From: an uncultured Lachnospiraceae bacterium
GTDB lineage: Bacteria; Bacillota; Clostridia; Lachnospirales; Lachnospiraceae
Reading direction: 5' to 3'
NCBI GenBank assembly: GCA_947384285.1
Contig: CANDGI010000004.1
Location: forward strand, 55,458 to 119,457
Length of the DNA stretch: 64,000 nucleotides
Shown: piece after piece, positions 25,140-34,372 of the stretch
Layout of the letters: every line of letters starts with the position of its first letter
Numbering within the stretch: position 1 is the first letter of the stretch
Made by a program: the position numbers and the translations under genes
Notes under the pieces: generated by a model
Told to the model about the DNA's origin: nothing
What the model saw: the letters and a program-made list of their open reading frames with translations, nothing else
Databases searched by the model: none

Positions 25140-26558
25140 TTAAAATCTGAAATCCCGCTGGCCATTCTGGATATTTGCCAGATAATCCATGACTTTTTCT
25201 TTCACCTTGGGATTAGTGATGACATCCAGCTCCTTTTCAATCAATGCGTCTCCGATTGCTTTCGTTTCCTCCGATGCATAATCCTCCAGATACTCTTTCA
25301 GTGTCATCAGCGCATTGGGATGGCAGCAGTTCACAATCTGCCCGCTTTTCAAAAGTGTCATAAAGCGGTCTCCGGTTCTTCCTTCCCGGTAACATGCCGT
25401 ACAGAAGCTGGGCACATAATCCATCTCCATCAGCCACCGCACCACCTCATCCAGGGTACGGTTATCACTAACGTCAAACTGTGCCGAATTCTCCTCCTCA
25501 GGCTCCGGCTCCACGTAGCCGCCTACGCTTGTTCTGGAAGCGCCGCTGATTTGGGAAATCCCCAGATGAAGCACCTTTTCCCGGCAGGCCTGGCTTTCCC
25601 GGGTAGATACAATCATTCCCGTATAGGGCACTGCAATTCGGATACATGCTACAATTTTCGCAAAGACCTCATCGGAAATTCCGTTGTCAAACACATCCGG
25701 GTCGATGTCATCTGCCCGGCGCAGCCTGGGTACGCTGATTGTATGGGGTCCCACACCTTTATACTGTTCCAAATGTTCTGCATGCATAAGAATTCCGGTA
25801 AAATCGTAGCGGTAATTATTCAGTCCAAACAAAACGCCAAGCCCAACATCATCAATACCGCCCTCCATGGCACGATCCATGGCTTCTGTGTGATATGCAT
25901 AATCATGCTTTGGCCCTGTTGGATGAAGCTTCTCATAAGATTCCTTATGATAGGTCTCCTGAAACAGAATATAGGTTCCGATTCCCGCCTCCTTTAATTT
26001 CTGGTAATTTTCCACTGTAGTTGCCGCAATATTCACATTGACGCGGCGGATGGCGCCGTTCTTATGCTTGATGCCATAAATGGTATGAATACATTCCAGG
26101 ATATATTCAATGGGATTGTTCACTGGATCTTCCCCGGCTTCTAAGGCTAACCTTTTATGTCCCATATCCTGCAGTGCAGCCACCTCCTTGGCAACCTCCT
26201 CCTGGGTCAGCTTCTTTCTGGCAATATGCTTATTTTTCGCATGGTACGGGCAGTATTCGCATCCATTCACACAGTAATTGGACAGATACAGCGGCGCGAA
26301 CATCACAATACGGTTTCCATAGAAATCCTTTTTTATCTGCTGCGCCAAGGCGTAAATTTCCTGGTTTTTATCCTCCAGCTCGCAATCCAGCAAAACAGCT
26401 GCCTCCCGGTGGGAAAGCCCCTTGCGCAGCCTGGCCTTTGCCAGGATTTCATCAATCAGCTCCCGATTATTTTTGTTGGACTTGGCATAAGCCAAAGATT
26501 CCAAAATTTCCTCATGGTTAATAAATTCTTCTGCTTTTGGTGACATTACATTGTACAT
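25140..26558 (-). CDS. hydG: [FeFe]-hydrogenase maturation radical SAM enzyme HydG
   Basis: A 472-residue radical SAM enzyme. The SAM cluster motif is CVNGCEYC (CX3CX2C) near residue 96. The C-terminal cluster signature SFCTACYREGRTGDRFM followed by VNCCHPNALMTLKEYL is diagnostic of HydG. HydG cleaves tyrosine to make the CO and cyanide ligands of the H-cluster. Its start overlaps the hydE stop by 13 bases. HydF and the hydrogenase itself are not in the window. Confidence 0.95.
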   Translation of the reverse strand: MYNVMSPKAEEFINHEEILESLAYAKSNKNNRELIDEILAKARLRKGLSHREAAVLLDCELEDKNQEIYALAQQIKKDFYGNRIVMFAPLYLSNYCVNGCEYCPYHAKNKHIARKKLTQEEVAKEVAALQDMGHKRLALEAGEDPVNNPIEYILECIHTIYGIKHKNGAIRRVNVNIAATTVENYQKLKEAGIGTYILFQETYHKESYEKLHPTGPKHDYAYHTEAMDRAMEGGIDDVGLGVLFGLNNYRYDFTGILMHAEHLEQYKGVGPHTISVPRLRRADDIDPDVFDNGISDEVFAKIVACIRIAVPYTGMIVSTRESQACREKVLHLGISQISGASRTSVGGYVEPEPEEENSAQFDVSDNRTLDEVVRWLMEMDYVPSFCTACYREGRTGDRFMTLLKSGQIVNCCHPNALMTLKEYLEDYASEETKAIGDALIEKELDVITNPKVKEKVMDYLANIQNGQRDFRF

Positions 26559-27610
26559 ATTTCTTCCTCCTTATAATCGCCCCGGCTGACGGCTAATTCA
26601 TATCCTATCTGTTTCATTTTCTGGTTCAGATGATTCCAGGATTCTGCCGCTTCATCGCCTGTACAGATTTTATTGTCGTATAATTCATATTTTTTTCGCA
26701 CAGAAATGGGGGATAAATTGGGCATCACCACATTTGCCCCTGCCAAAACCCCCTTTTCCCTGCCCATCGGGTCTATGGTTCCCAACGCGGTGGTGGCTGG
26801 CAGCAAAAGCTTTGGCATCATAATGCGCAAAAGCCCCAGCAAAAACAAGGTCAGCTCCACGGTTCCTCCCGGCTCCCTGGCAAAGGGCGTCTCATGATGG
26901 GGTACAAAAGGCCCGATCCCTACCATGTGGGGCTCAAGCTCCCGGATAAACATCATGTCTTCTGCCAGCTGCTCTGGAGCCTGCCCCGGACTTCCCACCA
27001 TGAATCCCGTCCCTGTCTGATACCCGATGTTCTTCAAATCAAATAAACATCTTTTCCGGTTATCCAAAGACAATTCCGGCGGATGAAGCTTGCGGTAATG
27101 GCTGCCGTCCGCTGTCTCATGGCGCAGAAGATACCGGTCCGCCCCTGCCTGGAACAGCCCCAGATATCTTTCATAGGACAACTCCCCCATGGAAAGGGTG
27201 ATGGCGCAGTCTTCATAGCTGTCCTTAATCGCGGAAACCAAATCCTCCAGCATCTTTTGGGAGTATGCGCCATCCTCCCCACCCTGGAGCACGAATGTGC
27301 GGAATCCCAAATCATAGCCCAGGCGGCAGCATTCCATAATTTCCTCTTTTGCCAGGCGGTAACGCTGCAGGCTTCGGTTGCTTCTTCGGATGCCGCAGTA
27401 ATAGCAGTCATTTTTGCAAAAATTCGTGCATTCAATTAAGCCTCTGGTGTAAATTTTATTTCCAAAATATTTTTTCTGCCATTTTCTGGCCTTCTCAAAG
27501 AGGTATTCTGCGGCTTTGGGGCTGCGGCCTTTTAGCAACGCAATCCACTCTTCTCTGGCGAGGCAGTTTTCTTCTTCCAATTTATCTATCAATTCAAAAA
27601 TTCTTTCCAT
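26546..27610 (-). CDS. hydE: [FeFe]-hydrogenase maturation radical SAM enzyme HydE
   Basis: A 354-residue radical SAM enzyme. The motif CKNDCYYCGIRRSN (CX3CX2C) is near residue 65, and FVLQGGEDGAYS and HETADGSHYRKLHP follow in the HydE order, ending with VMPNLSPISVRKKYELYDNK. HydE processes the organometallic precursor made by HydG during H-cluster assembly. It is first in the hydE-hydG pair. The organism therefore probably makes hydrogen during fermentation. Confidence 0.93.
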   Translation of the reverse strand: MERIFELIDKLEEENCLAREEWIALLKGRSPKAAEYLFEKARKWQKKYFGNKIYTRGLIECTNFCKNDCYYCGIRRSNRSLQRYRLAKEEIMECCRLGYDLGFRTFVLQGGEDGAYSQKMLEDLVSAIKDSYEDCAITLSMGELSYERYLGLFQAGADRYLLRHETADGSHYRKLHPPELSLDNRKRCLFDLKNIGYQTGTGFMVGSPGQAPEQLAEDMMFIRELEPHMVGIGPFVPHHETPFAREPGGTVELTLFLLGLLRIMMPKLLLPATTALGTIDPMGREKGVLAGANVVMPNLSPISVRKKYELYDNKICTGDEAAESWNHLNQKMKQIGYELAVSRGDYKEEEICTM

Positions 27611-27808
27611 ATGTTCTCCATGCCAGTATAATAAGGAACTTTTTATATTGGGATACGGAGGTCAAGGCAGGGTGCCCCTTTGTATCAAAATATAGATTGT
27701 TCGCTGTAGTACTGGAAAAATAAATCACTCCGATGCAAGTATAGGGGTATGCTGTTCTGGCTTCTTCAGAACGCTGCCAGCAGGGGTATTACACTCGTGA
27801 AGAGAAAT

Positions 27809-27853
27809 AAAAGCTGCCGCACAAGGTGGAATCTTCCTGGTGCGGCAGCTTTT
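27809..27853 (-). terminator. Terminator after the 5'-nucleotidase gene
   Basis: Perfect 14-base arms AAAAGCTGCCGCAC and GTGCGGCAGCTTTT with a 17-base loop. On the minus strand it is followed by ATTTCTCTT, and it lies about 200 bases after the nucleotidase stop. It is symmetric and may work in both directions. Confidence 0.8.
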
Positions 27854-27871
27854 GATAGACTTTTAGAGGGG

Positions 27872-28004
27872 CTGTCTGATATGGAGCGAAAGAGCATGCT
27901 TCTTTGCGAAATGATTTGCCTTTTTCTTAGAGCTGCAGAAATGTTAGCAAATCTTTTGCTGCGAGTATAAGCGAAGCATGCTTATCCCTCAGGTTCCTAG
28001 ACAG
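27872..28004. repeat. Long imperfect inverted repeat
   Basis: Three nested arm pairs share one centre: CTGTCT (27872) with AGACAG (27999), AGCATGCTTC (27893) with GAAGCATGCT (27973), and ATTTGC (27914) with GCAAAT (27947). The right end is followed by TTTTCTTTTTT. It could be a terminator, a folded RNA or a MITE-like element. Confidence 0.6.
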
Positions 28005-28057
28005 TTTTCTTTTTTGCTGCGCCATTACCTTCAGGAATCACCTTGTGCTCTGGCCTG

Positions 28058-30010
28058 CTAATGATTATTTTTCTTTCGGTTTCGTTTTTTTATGCTTCTT
28101 ACAATCAGGATGATCGCAAGGATTAATAGGAAAATGACACCGCCGGCAATACAGAAAATAGTTACGGCAATGCGGTTCGGGCTTTTCATGATTGCACCGA
28201 AGCTTTTGTCATTCTCGATATTCTTGCGGTTGTGGGTGGTACTGTAATACTCTGGTATTTCCGCTGACTCCGTTGTTTCTTCAAAAGAATCCAGATATTC
28301 TGCCACGCATACCCATGCTTTTAATTCCTGTCCATTGATATGGATGATATGATCCTCCAGCTTATCCATTGGGATCTCATTTCCCTGGGCATCCTTGGGG
28401 ACAATGGATAAAATTCCGTATGACTGGTCTGATACAGACCCCATCATCTGCCCACTGTAGAGATCCGCCACTACGCGGTACAGCTTATCGTCTTGAATTT
28501 CCTGGACATTGCCTTCCATATCCTGAAATTTTACATCCGTCACCTTATTCAAAATCATCCGGTTTGGATTGGCGGTATAGGAAAGGCCGCTGACATACAA
28601 TTGGGCTGTGGTCATTATGGGCGAAATAGATGCATCCACTTCCGTGATTGTCTTTAATTCTTTTCCCGTAAAATATACGCTGACCAGTGGGTATCCTGGC
28701 ACTCCATCCGGGCCGATTCCCAGAGAAAGGGTCTGGAAAGCGTCTGCCACCGTGATATCTTTATCCTTATGAAAGGTTTCCCGGATACAGCCGCTGGGCA
28801 CTATTGCAGCCATAGCTGGATTTTCATCCCCGGTATCGCTGTTGCTGACTGTAAATAAATAGGAATCCGCCAGCAGGTTTCCAAGAGGTTCCTCCTGAAG
28901 CTTTTCCCCCAGCCCATTTACTTTTGTAAATTCCCAGGGATTGTGGGCAAGCACCTGATCCTTGGCAAATCCAAACTGATCCAGATAATCTTCATCAATG
29001 GTCTGCCCCAGCTCTTCTATTTTTTCCTGGGCTTTCTGATCCTCTCCATAGGTTTCATCCATCAAAACCAGCTGGTAATCTTCAAGGCTCCATCTGCCAT
29101 TCTCTTTCTGCACCATGCGAAGGCTTCCTACCCGGGCGCCGTATTCCCCGGCAGATACAATGGCTGTGTCTCCATGGATGATGGGTTCCTCCAGAATACT
29201 GTGCGTATGGCCGCTGACAATCAAGTCCAATTCCGGCACTGCCTTGGCCAGCAATTCATCTTCTGATTTCTTCTCTTCCTCCCAGGTTCCGCTGTGGGAT
29301 ACGCATACAATCATATCCGCATTTTCCTGCTGCTGAATCTCTGCTACTGTCTCTTTTACGGCCTCGATAGGGTCGCAGAATGATAATGCGCAAGTAGGGG
29401 CACACTCCAAGGCATCCGTTCCGAACACTCCGATAATTGCAATTTCTACATCCCCTTTTTCAATTACCGTATACGGCGCTACGCCGTATGCTTCAAAGGC
29501 TTCCTTGAGCAAGGCTCCATCCTCCGCCTGTTCCCCAGCCAAGGTGGCATCCCAGTCGATATTACACACCACCAAAGGCGGTACGGTATCGCCGCTGTCT
29601 TTTGCTGCCTGAAGCATCTCTGCCAATCCCTTGCTGCGATAATCAAATTCATGGTTCCCAAAGGTGGTAACATCCGCCCCAAGAAATCCCAGCATGCGAA
29701 GCTCAGCGGCCTGGGTGGAATATACGGTCTGATACAGCGTTCCCATGGAAAAATCGCCGCCATCCAGATACAGTAAATCTTCCTTTTGGTTCCGCAATTC
29801 TTTCAGATAGTTCATCATCCTGGCAGAACCGCCTACCAGTTTCTCCTCTCCATCCTCCTCCAGATAAAAAGGCTCCAGGTGGGAGTGCAGGTCATGGGTA
29901 AAAGCAATTTGAACCTCCTTGGGCTGGGCTGCCGACGCGGCACCAACGGGCACTCCGATGCCTATCAGGAACAATAACAGTACTCTCCATGCTTTCTTTC
30001 TTAATTTCAT
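28058..30010 (-). CDS. Surface-anchored 5'-nucleotidase / metallophosphatase
   Basis: A 650-residue exported enzyme. A signal peptide spans residues 1-27 (VLLLFLIGIGVPVGAASA). The metallophosphatase domain has FTHDLHSHLEP, LDGGDFSMG, TTFGNHEFDY, VCVSHSG and VSGHTHSI, supplying the two-metal ligands. The second half is the 5'-nucleotidase C-terminal domain (PSGCIRETFHKDKDITVADAF). A C-terminal membrane segment (AVTIFCIAGGVIFLLILAI) followed by KKRNRKK anchors it. It would release nucleosides and phosphate from extracellular nucleotides. Confidence 0.92.
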   Translation of the reverse strand: MKLRKKAWRVLLLFLIGIGVPVGAASAAQPKEVQIAFTHDLHSHLEPFYLEEDGEEKLVGGSARMMNYLKELRNQKEDLLYLDGGDFSMGTLYQTVYSTQAAELRMLGFLGADVTTFGNHEFDYRSKGLAEMLQAAKDSGDTVPPLVVCNIDWDATLAGEQAEDGALLKEAFEAYGVAPYTVIEKGDVEIAIIGVFGTDALECAPTCALSFCDPIEAVKETVAEIQQQENADMIVCVSHSGTWEEEKKSEDELLAKAVPELDLIVSGHTHSILEEPIIHGDTAIVSAGEYGARVGSLRMVQKENGRWSLEDYQLVLMDETYGEDQKAQEKIEELGQTIDEDYLDQFGFAKDQVLAHNPWEFTKVNGLGEKLQEEPLGNLLADSYLFTVSNSDTGDENPAMAAIVPSGCIRETFHKDKDITVADAFQTLSLGIGPDGVPGYPLVSVYFTGKELKTITEVDASISPIMTTAQLYVSGLSYTANPNRMILNKVTDVKFQDMEGNVQEIQDDKLYRVVADLYSGQMMGSVSDQSYGILSIVPKDAQGNEIPMDKLEDHIIHINGQELKAWVCVAEYLDSFEETTESAEIPEYYSTTHNRKNIENDKSFGAIMKSPNRIAVTIFCIAGGVIFLLILAIILIVRSIKKRNRKKNNH

Positions 30011-30025
30011 AAATGCAAGCCTTTT

Positions 30026-31141
30026 CTAAATTTCCACTAATTCATATTCCCTGCTGCCAATGCCGATTTTTTCTGCATGCTCCACACAGGATTTCCAATT
30101 GGTATCAGGATGGGTCATATGAAAATGGTCGCAGCCTTCTTCGTGGCTATGATTTTTGTTTTCCTGAAGCACACTTCCGTCAATTACCGGCTGGCGGTTG
30201 CAGGCATCTGCGCAGGCAACGTCCAAAGCCACCGGGTCAAAAGAAGCAAACATTCCCACATTGGGAATAATAGGAATATCATTTTCTGTATGGCAGTCGC
30301 AGTTGGGCGACACATCACAGACAATGGAAATGTGGAAGTGGGGGCGATCCTTTAACACTGCTTTGCTGTATTCTGCCATTTTGTAATTCATGATATCATT
30401 GGACTCACCAAAGCTGGGTTCTACCGCATCTTTGGGGCAGACGCCGATACAGCGGCCGCAGCCAACGCAATGATCGTGATTGATGGAAGCCTTTTTATCG
30501 GTTACCGTGATTCCTGTATGGGCGCATACTTTGGTACACATCCCACAGCCAATGCAATTTTCCTGATTGACATAGGGCTTTCCTTCACTGTGCATCTCCA
30601 TTTTTCCTGCCCTGGAGCCGCAGCCCATCCCAATATTCTTCAATGCTCCCCCAAAGCCTGCCATTTCATGGCCCTTAAAGTGGGTCAGGGAAATAAACAC
30701 ATCTGCATCCATAACGGCACGGCCGATTTTTGCTTCCTTGACATACTCTCCGTCTATGGGCACAAGCTCTTCATCTGTCCCCTTTAATCCGTCCCCGATA
30801 ATCACATGGCATCCAGTAGAAAAAGGGGTAAAACCATTTTCATAGGCAGTATCAAGATGATCCAAAGCATTCTTCCTGCTCCCCACATACAAGGTATTGC
30901 AGTCTGTAAGAAATGCCTTGCCGCCCAGCTCTTTTACCACGTCCACTACTACCTTTGCATAATTGGGACGTAAAAACGCCAGGTTGCCAAGCTCTCCAAA
31001 ATGTATCTTGATTGCTGCGTATTTATCTGTAAAATCAATGTCTTTGATTCCCGCTGCCAAAATCAAGCGTTTTAGCTTGGCAGGGATATTCTCTGTAAAA
31101 GAGGTTTTGAATGTTGTAAAATATACCTTTGGCTTTTCCAT
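30026..31141 (-). CDS. DUF362 protein with two 4Fe-4S clusters
   Basis: A 371-residue protein. Residues 1-185 and the C-terminal third are DUF362 (KVYFTTFKTSFTENIPAKL, ADVFISLTHFKGHEMAGFGG, ALKNIGMGCGSRAGK). In the middle, CIGCGMCTKVCAHTGI and CVGCGRCIGVCPKDAV are two ferredoxin-type cluster motifs. The function is unknown; these proteins are thought to act in electron transfer or metal-cluster handling. A cluster of histidines near the end (NKNHSHEEGCDHFHM) is notable. ATG at 31141 follows AAAGGAG by 7 bases. The longer upstream frame lacks a ribosome binding site. Confidence 0.87.
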   Translation of the reverse strand: MEKPKVYFTTFKTSFTENIPAKLKRLILAAGIKDIDFTDKYAAIKIHFGELGNLAFLRPNYAKVVVDVVKELGGKAFLTDCNTLYVGSRKNALDHLDTAYENGFTPFSTGCHVIIGDGLKGTDEELVPIDGEYVKEAKIGRAVMDADVFISLTHFKGHEMAGFGGALKNIGMGCGSRAGKMEMHSEGKPYVNQENCIGCGMCTKVCAHTGITVTDKKASINHDHCVGCGRCIGVCPKDAVEPSFGESNDIMNYKMAEYSKAVLKDRPHFHISIVCDVSPNCDCHTENDIPIIPNVGMFASFDPVALDVACADACNRQPVIDGSVLQENKNHSHEEGCDHFHMTHPDTNWKSCVEHAEKIGIGSREYELVEI

Positions 31142-31690
31142 ATAAGCGCTCCTTTCGTAGTTGCCTTTGACATGCATAATTCATTATACCTGCCAGCCTT
31201 TTTAATTGCAAGAATTTTTATGAAAACCGTCGCTTTTCCGCCTTTTTCAACACCTTTTCCAGCTAACGTTTTTTTTACTTTTTCTTCATAATTTCTTTTG
31301 AATTCTTTATCTTTCTTTTAGAAATTGTCCACAATTTGCACACATTTTTATTCTATACTCATTATATCAAATGAAGTTGATAGCACAAACAAGCGCGCAT
31401 GGTTATCAGCTTCGACAAACAATAATTTAACTTTATTTTTGAAGTTATTTTACATATATTGGTGCCACCGCCCAAGATGTGGCACCCCATGAAACATTTC
31501 ATAAATTTACTCCCCCAAAAAGCGTTGCCGTCAGGCAGCGCTTTCCTTCCTTTTTGGAATCATTATTATTTACCTGCCGATTGATACACGCTCTGGTTTT
31601 ATGCCAGAAACCTATCTCCTAACCTGGATAAACCCAAAAAGCGCAATATAAAAATTTTTCCATTTTGCACAAGAAATTGTTTCTAAATGC
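31142..31690. other. Large gene-free stretch between minus-strand genes
   Basis: It contains three hairpins, a possible plus-strand promoter and a terminator-like stem, described separately as a possible structured RNA. No credible coding frame was found. Confidence 0.6.
31372..31555 (+). ncRNA. Candidate structured small RNA
   Basis: On the plus strand, a weak promoter-like pair (TTGCAC at 31336, CATTAT at 31360, 18-base spacing) precedes a run of hairpins. GAAGTTGATA (31373) pairs with TATCAGCTTC (31404). GGTGCCAC (31461) pairs with GTGGCACC (31479). AAAGCGTTGCC (31519) pairs with GGCAGCGCTTT (31534), followed by CCTTCCTTTTT. There is no coding frame and no plus-strand gene nearby. It might belong to a known Clostridia RNA class such as raiA or 6S, which I cannot check. 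The last hairpin could instead just terminate the amidohydrolase transcript. Confidence 0.45.
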
Positions 31691-32881
31691 CTAAGGCAAA
31701 TCAATTCTTCTGGATTTCATCGCAGAATAAGTAACGTTCCCGTCAATCAAAACATATTTAATATTTGTGTCAGACACCATAGGATTCCCGTCTGTAATCA
31801 CAAAATCTCCGTCTTTTCCTATTTCCAGGGAACCTACCCGTTCCTCTACCCCAATATGCCTGGCTGCATTTATGGTGATTGCCTGCAAGGCTGCAAATGA
31901 ATCCATGCCGGATTTTACCGCAAGGCCCGCACACAATGGAAGATACTGCTGGGGAATCACCGGAGAATCTGTGATAATCGATACCTGGCAGCCTGCCCTT
32001 GCCAAATCCCCCGGGGTCGCAAAGCTTTTATTTTTCAATTCAAACTTTGTGGCGTGGGTTAAGGCAGGCCCTACCGCTACCGGATAGCCCTCCTTTGCCA
32101 AATCATCTGCAATCAGAGAACCATCTGTACAATGGTCAAGCGCTAACCCCAAATGAAATTCTTTTGCAATACGAATCGCCGTATAAATGTCATTTGCCTG
32201 GTGGACATGGGCTTTCAGCGGCAATTCCCCTTTGATGGCCGGAATCAGCGCTTCAAGCTTTGGGTCATAGGCCGGCTGTTTTAACACATCTTCTCCAGCT
32301 GCTTCCTTCCTGGCCATATACTCTCTGGTTCGTTCCAGCATCACACGCAGCCGGGATGCAATGGTCATCCGGGAATAAATGTTTTTATCCTTATAACAAA
32401 GCTTGGGATTTTCCCCAAAGGCGCATTTCATAGCCGCTCTTTCTTTGATTACCATATCGTCAATGCGTTTTCCTGCTGTTTTGTACACAGCAAAAGTCCC
32501 GCCCAGTATATTGGAACTGCCCGGCCCTGCTGCCACACAGGTAACGCCGCCTTCCATGGCAAGGCGGATACTCTCATCCTGGGGATTCAGCCCATCCACT
32601 GCAGATAATTCCGGCGTCAAAGAATCCGTCATCTCATTGTAGTCTGCTCCTTCAAAACCGATGGCATATCCATCCAGCCCCAAATGGCAGTGAGCCTCCA
32701 CAAAGCCAGGGTATACCTGCAGGCCAGATGCATCTAACACCTCTGCATCCTCGACGGCCTTTCCATCCAGAACAGGCTCTATCCTGGCAATCCTGCCGTC
32801 TTCCACCAAAATGTCTGCTTCATACGGCCTTTCATGGACTGAATCATGAATGATTCCTTGTTTTATTAACAGCTGCTTCAT
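31691..32881 (-). CDS. Amidohydrolase-superfamily metal-dependent hydrolase
   Basis: A 396-residue protein of the imidazolonepropionase/adenine deaminase-like group. The metal site starts VYPGFVEAHCHLG (HxH), with KAHVHQANDI, LALDHCTDG and a conserved SIITDSPVI aspartate; the C-terminal beta-sandwich ends VGSLEIGKDGDFVITDG. The substrate is unknown; several such proteins are prolidase- or dipeptidase-like. ATG at 32881 with AAAGGAG is preferred over a TTG six codons upstream. It lies alone between the possible RNA and the anti-sigma gene. Confidence 0.85.
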   Translation of the reverse strand: MKQLLIKQGIIHDSVHERPYEADILVEDGRIARIEPVLDGKAVEDAEVLDASGLQVYPGFVEAHCHLGLDGYAIGFEGADYNEMTDSLTPELSAVDGLNPQDESIRLAMEGGVTCVAAGPGSSNILGGTFAVYKTAGKRIDDMVIKERAAMKCAFGENPKLCYKDKNIYSRMTIASRLRVMLERTREYMARKEAAGEDVLKQPAYDPKLEALIPAIKGELPLKAHVHQANDIYTAIRIAKEFHLGLALDHCTDGSLIADDLAKEGYPVAVGPALTHATKFELKNKSFATPGDLARAGCQVSIITDSPVIPQQYLPLCAGLAVKSGMDSFAALQAITINAARHIGVEERVGSLEIGKDGDFVITDGNPMVSDTNIKYVLIDGNVTYSAMKSRRIDLP

Positions 32882-32969
32882 TTTCGTGTCTCCTTTCAAT
32901 TTGCATAAAATGCTTTACCCATATTATACCAAATTAAGAGACATTTATGTTACTGGCTGTTACGGCAGT

Positions 32970-33126
32970 TTCCATAATGATGTGATGCACCAGGATATGG
33001 CTCAATCGGCAGAACAGCTGGCTTGCAATCAGTGATGGCTGCTTCCATAATGATGCTGCACCAGGATATGGCTCAATCGGCAGAACAGCTGGCTTGCAAT
33101 CAGTGATGGCTGCTTCCATGATGATG
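32970..33126. repeat. Tandem repeat, 70-73 bp unit, overlapping the anti-sigma 3' end
   Basis: Two units start with TTCCATAATGATG at 32970 and 33043 and share GCACCAGGATATGGCTCAAT and GGCTTGCAATCAGTGATGGC. A third start (TTCCATGATGATGG) lies at 33113. The unit end encodes the last residues GSSHH of the anti-sigma factor on the other strand. Confidence 0.85.
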
Positions 33127-33876
33127 GTGCCCTCCCTCCTCATGGCTGCAGCCTCCCTGCAAGTCCTGTAATTCTTCTTGATTTACCGTTTCTTCCCTGC
33201 CGCCCTCATATTGTGCCAAAAGCTGATACAGGCGGCACATGGAGATATTCTGGCATTCTTCCGGCGCCAGCCCTGAATTATACTGGGAAAGAAGCTGATA
33301 CATCTGATATTTTCCCAAAGACATTCCACAATCGTGGGCAGATGCAGCTGTTTCCATATCTGCACTTCTGCACAAGCCATGGTAATGGGTCGTCACCGGA
33401 CTGCTCTCCAGGCCGGAAAGAAGCTCCTCCGCCTTAGAGGATGCCACCGTAACCGTCAACTCCGCATTCCGTGTAAGATAAGGCTGCATCTTTTTACTTT
33501 TCATTAAAAGCTCTACTGCTTCTAAATAGTCTTTGCCTTTTATCTGAACATCTGCAAGAACCTGTGCTCCTTCTTTATTCCGGCTCTCGGCATCCGTCAC
33601 ACGGTTCCTGCGGTTCAGCGTCAATTCTATGGAGGGATTCACATCCACACTAAGATAAGATACAGGCATCTCCCAAAAATACCAGTTTCCTATTCCTGCA
33701 CAAAGCAGCAAAAGAGCGCAGATCGAGACCAGCGGCCGCAAACCAAGCCTGAAAGAACCTCTTGCTGTTCCTCTTTCAGCCTTTCGCCTATTTTGAACTA
33801 AATACTCTGATACAGACTGTTTCATCTGTTCTGTGGCATGAATCTGCTCAAATGCTTCCCTTATTTCATCATACAT
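33100..33876 (-). CDS. RsgI-like anti-sigma factor with His-rich tail
   Basis: A 258-residue single-pass membrane protein. The cytoplasmic part (1-45) starts MYDEIREAFEQIHATEQMKQ; the membrane segment is LVSICALLLLCAGIGNWYF. Outside, YLSVDVNPSIELTLNRRNRV and AVELLMKSKKMQPYLTRNAE match the middle domain of RsgI-type anti-sigma factors. The end is glycine- and histidine-rich (GGCSHEEGGHHHHGSSHH). ATG at 33876 with GGGAGG 8 bases upstream overlaps the sigma gene by 8 bases. It would hold the upstream ECF sigma factor inactive at the membrane until it senses a signal. Confidence 0.85.
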   Translation of the reverse strand: MYDEIREAFEQIHATEQMKQSVSEYLVQNRRKAERGTARGSFRLGLRPLVSICALLLLCAGIGNWYFWEMPVSYLSVDVNPSIELTLNRRNRVTDAESRNKEGAQVLADVQIKGKDYLEAVELLMKSKKMQPYLTRNAELTVTVASSKAEELLSGLESSPVTTHYHGLCRSADMETAASAHDCGMSLGKYQMYQLLSQYNSGLAPEECQNISMCRLYQLLAQYEGGREETVNQEELQDLQGGCSHEEGGHHHHGSSHH

Positions 33877-34351
33877 TCCTGCCACCTCCCAACTTCTGCT
33901 TTAGCAATTCTCTTCCTCTTGACAAAAGGGAATATACCGTATTCTCCTTCTTGTGCAGCATCGTCCCTATTTCCCGGGCAGTATAGCCTTCATAATAATG
34001 AAGATATATAACATCCTTATATTTCACAGGCAGGGAAAGCACAATCTCCAGTATTCCCATCTGCTCTGGCATCACGCTGGCAGCCTCCTCTGAAAGCACC
34101 TCTAAGGGCACTGTACTGTGACGGAATAATTTCCTTTTAAGATCCTTGCAAGCATTGATTGTGACCCGAATCAGCCAGGCTTTCTCATGTTCCTTGCTGG
34201 CAAATTCCACAGAATGAAGGACATACTTCAAAAACACCTCCTGAAGCACATCCTCCGTATCCTCGTGACTATTCAGATGCAAAAGGCAAATCCTCCGAAT
34301 CATATCAGAGTACGACTCAATTGCCTGTTCAACCTCCTGCTCACTGCGCAT
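33869..34351 (-). CDS. ECF-type RNA polymerase sigma factor
   Basis: A 160-residue sigma-70 family protein with only regions 2 and 4. Region 2 contains DMIRRICLLHLNSHEDTEDVLQEVFLKY; region 4 contains LPVKYKDVIYLHYYEGYTAREIGTML and VYSLLSRGRELLKQKL, a helix-turn-helix. AAAGGGG precedes ATG. It is the middle gene of an operon with a secreted protein upstream (21 bases) and its probable anti-sigma factor downstream (overlapping). No extra SnoaL-like domain is present. Confidence 0.92.
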   Translation of the reverse strand: MRSEQEVEQAIESYSDMIRRICLLHLNSHEDTEDVLQEVFLKYVLHSVEFASKEHEKAWLIRVTINACKDLKRKLFRHSTVPLEVLSEEAASVMPEQMGILEIVLSLPVKYKDVIYLHYYEGYTAREIGTMLHKKENTVYSLLSRGRELLKQKLGGGRNV

Positions 34352-34372
34352 AACCTATCCCCTTTGTGCTGC

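Larger units (their letters stand above)
27611..28057. other. Gene-free stretch with two hairpin structures
   Basis: It holds a strong terminator (27809-27853) and a long imperfect hairpin (27872-28004). A 73-codon plus-strand open frame crosses the terminator and is not considered real. The hydE promoter probably lies near 27620-27740 but is not clear. Confidence 0.55.

Noticed and set aside
27749-27970. Plus-strand 73-codon frame
   Set aside because: It runs through a perfect terminator stem and has no homologous features.
32934-33143. Small minus-strand frame downstream of the anti-sigma gene
   Set aside because: It is a shadow of the tandem repeat and shares sequence with the anti-sigma C-terminus in another frame.
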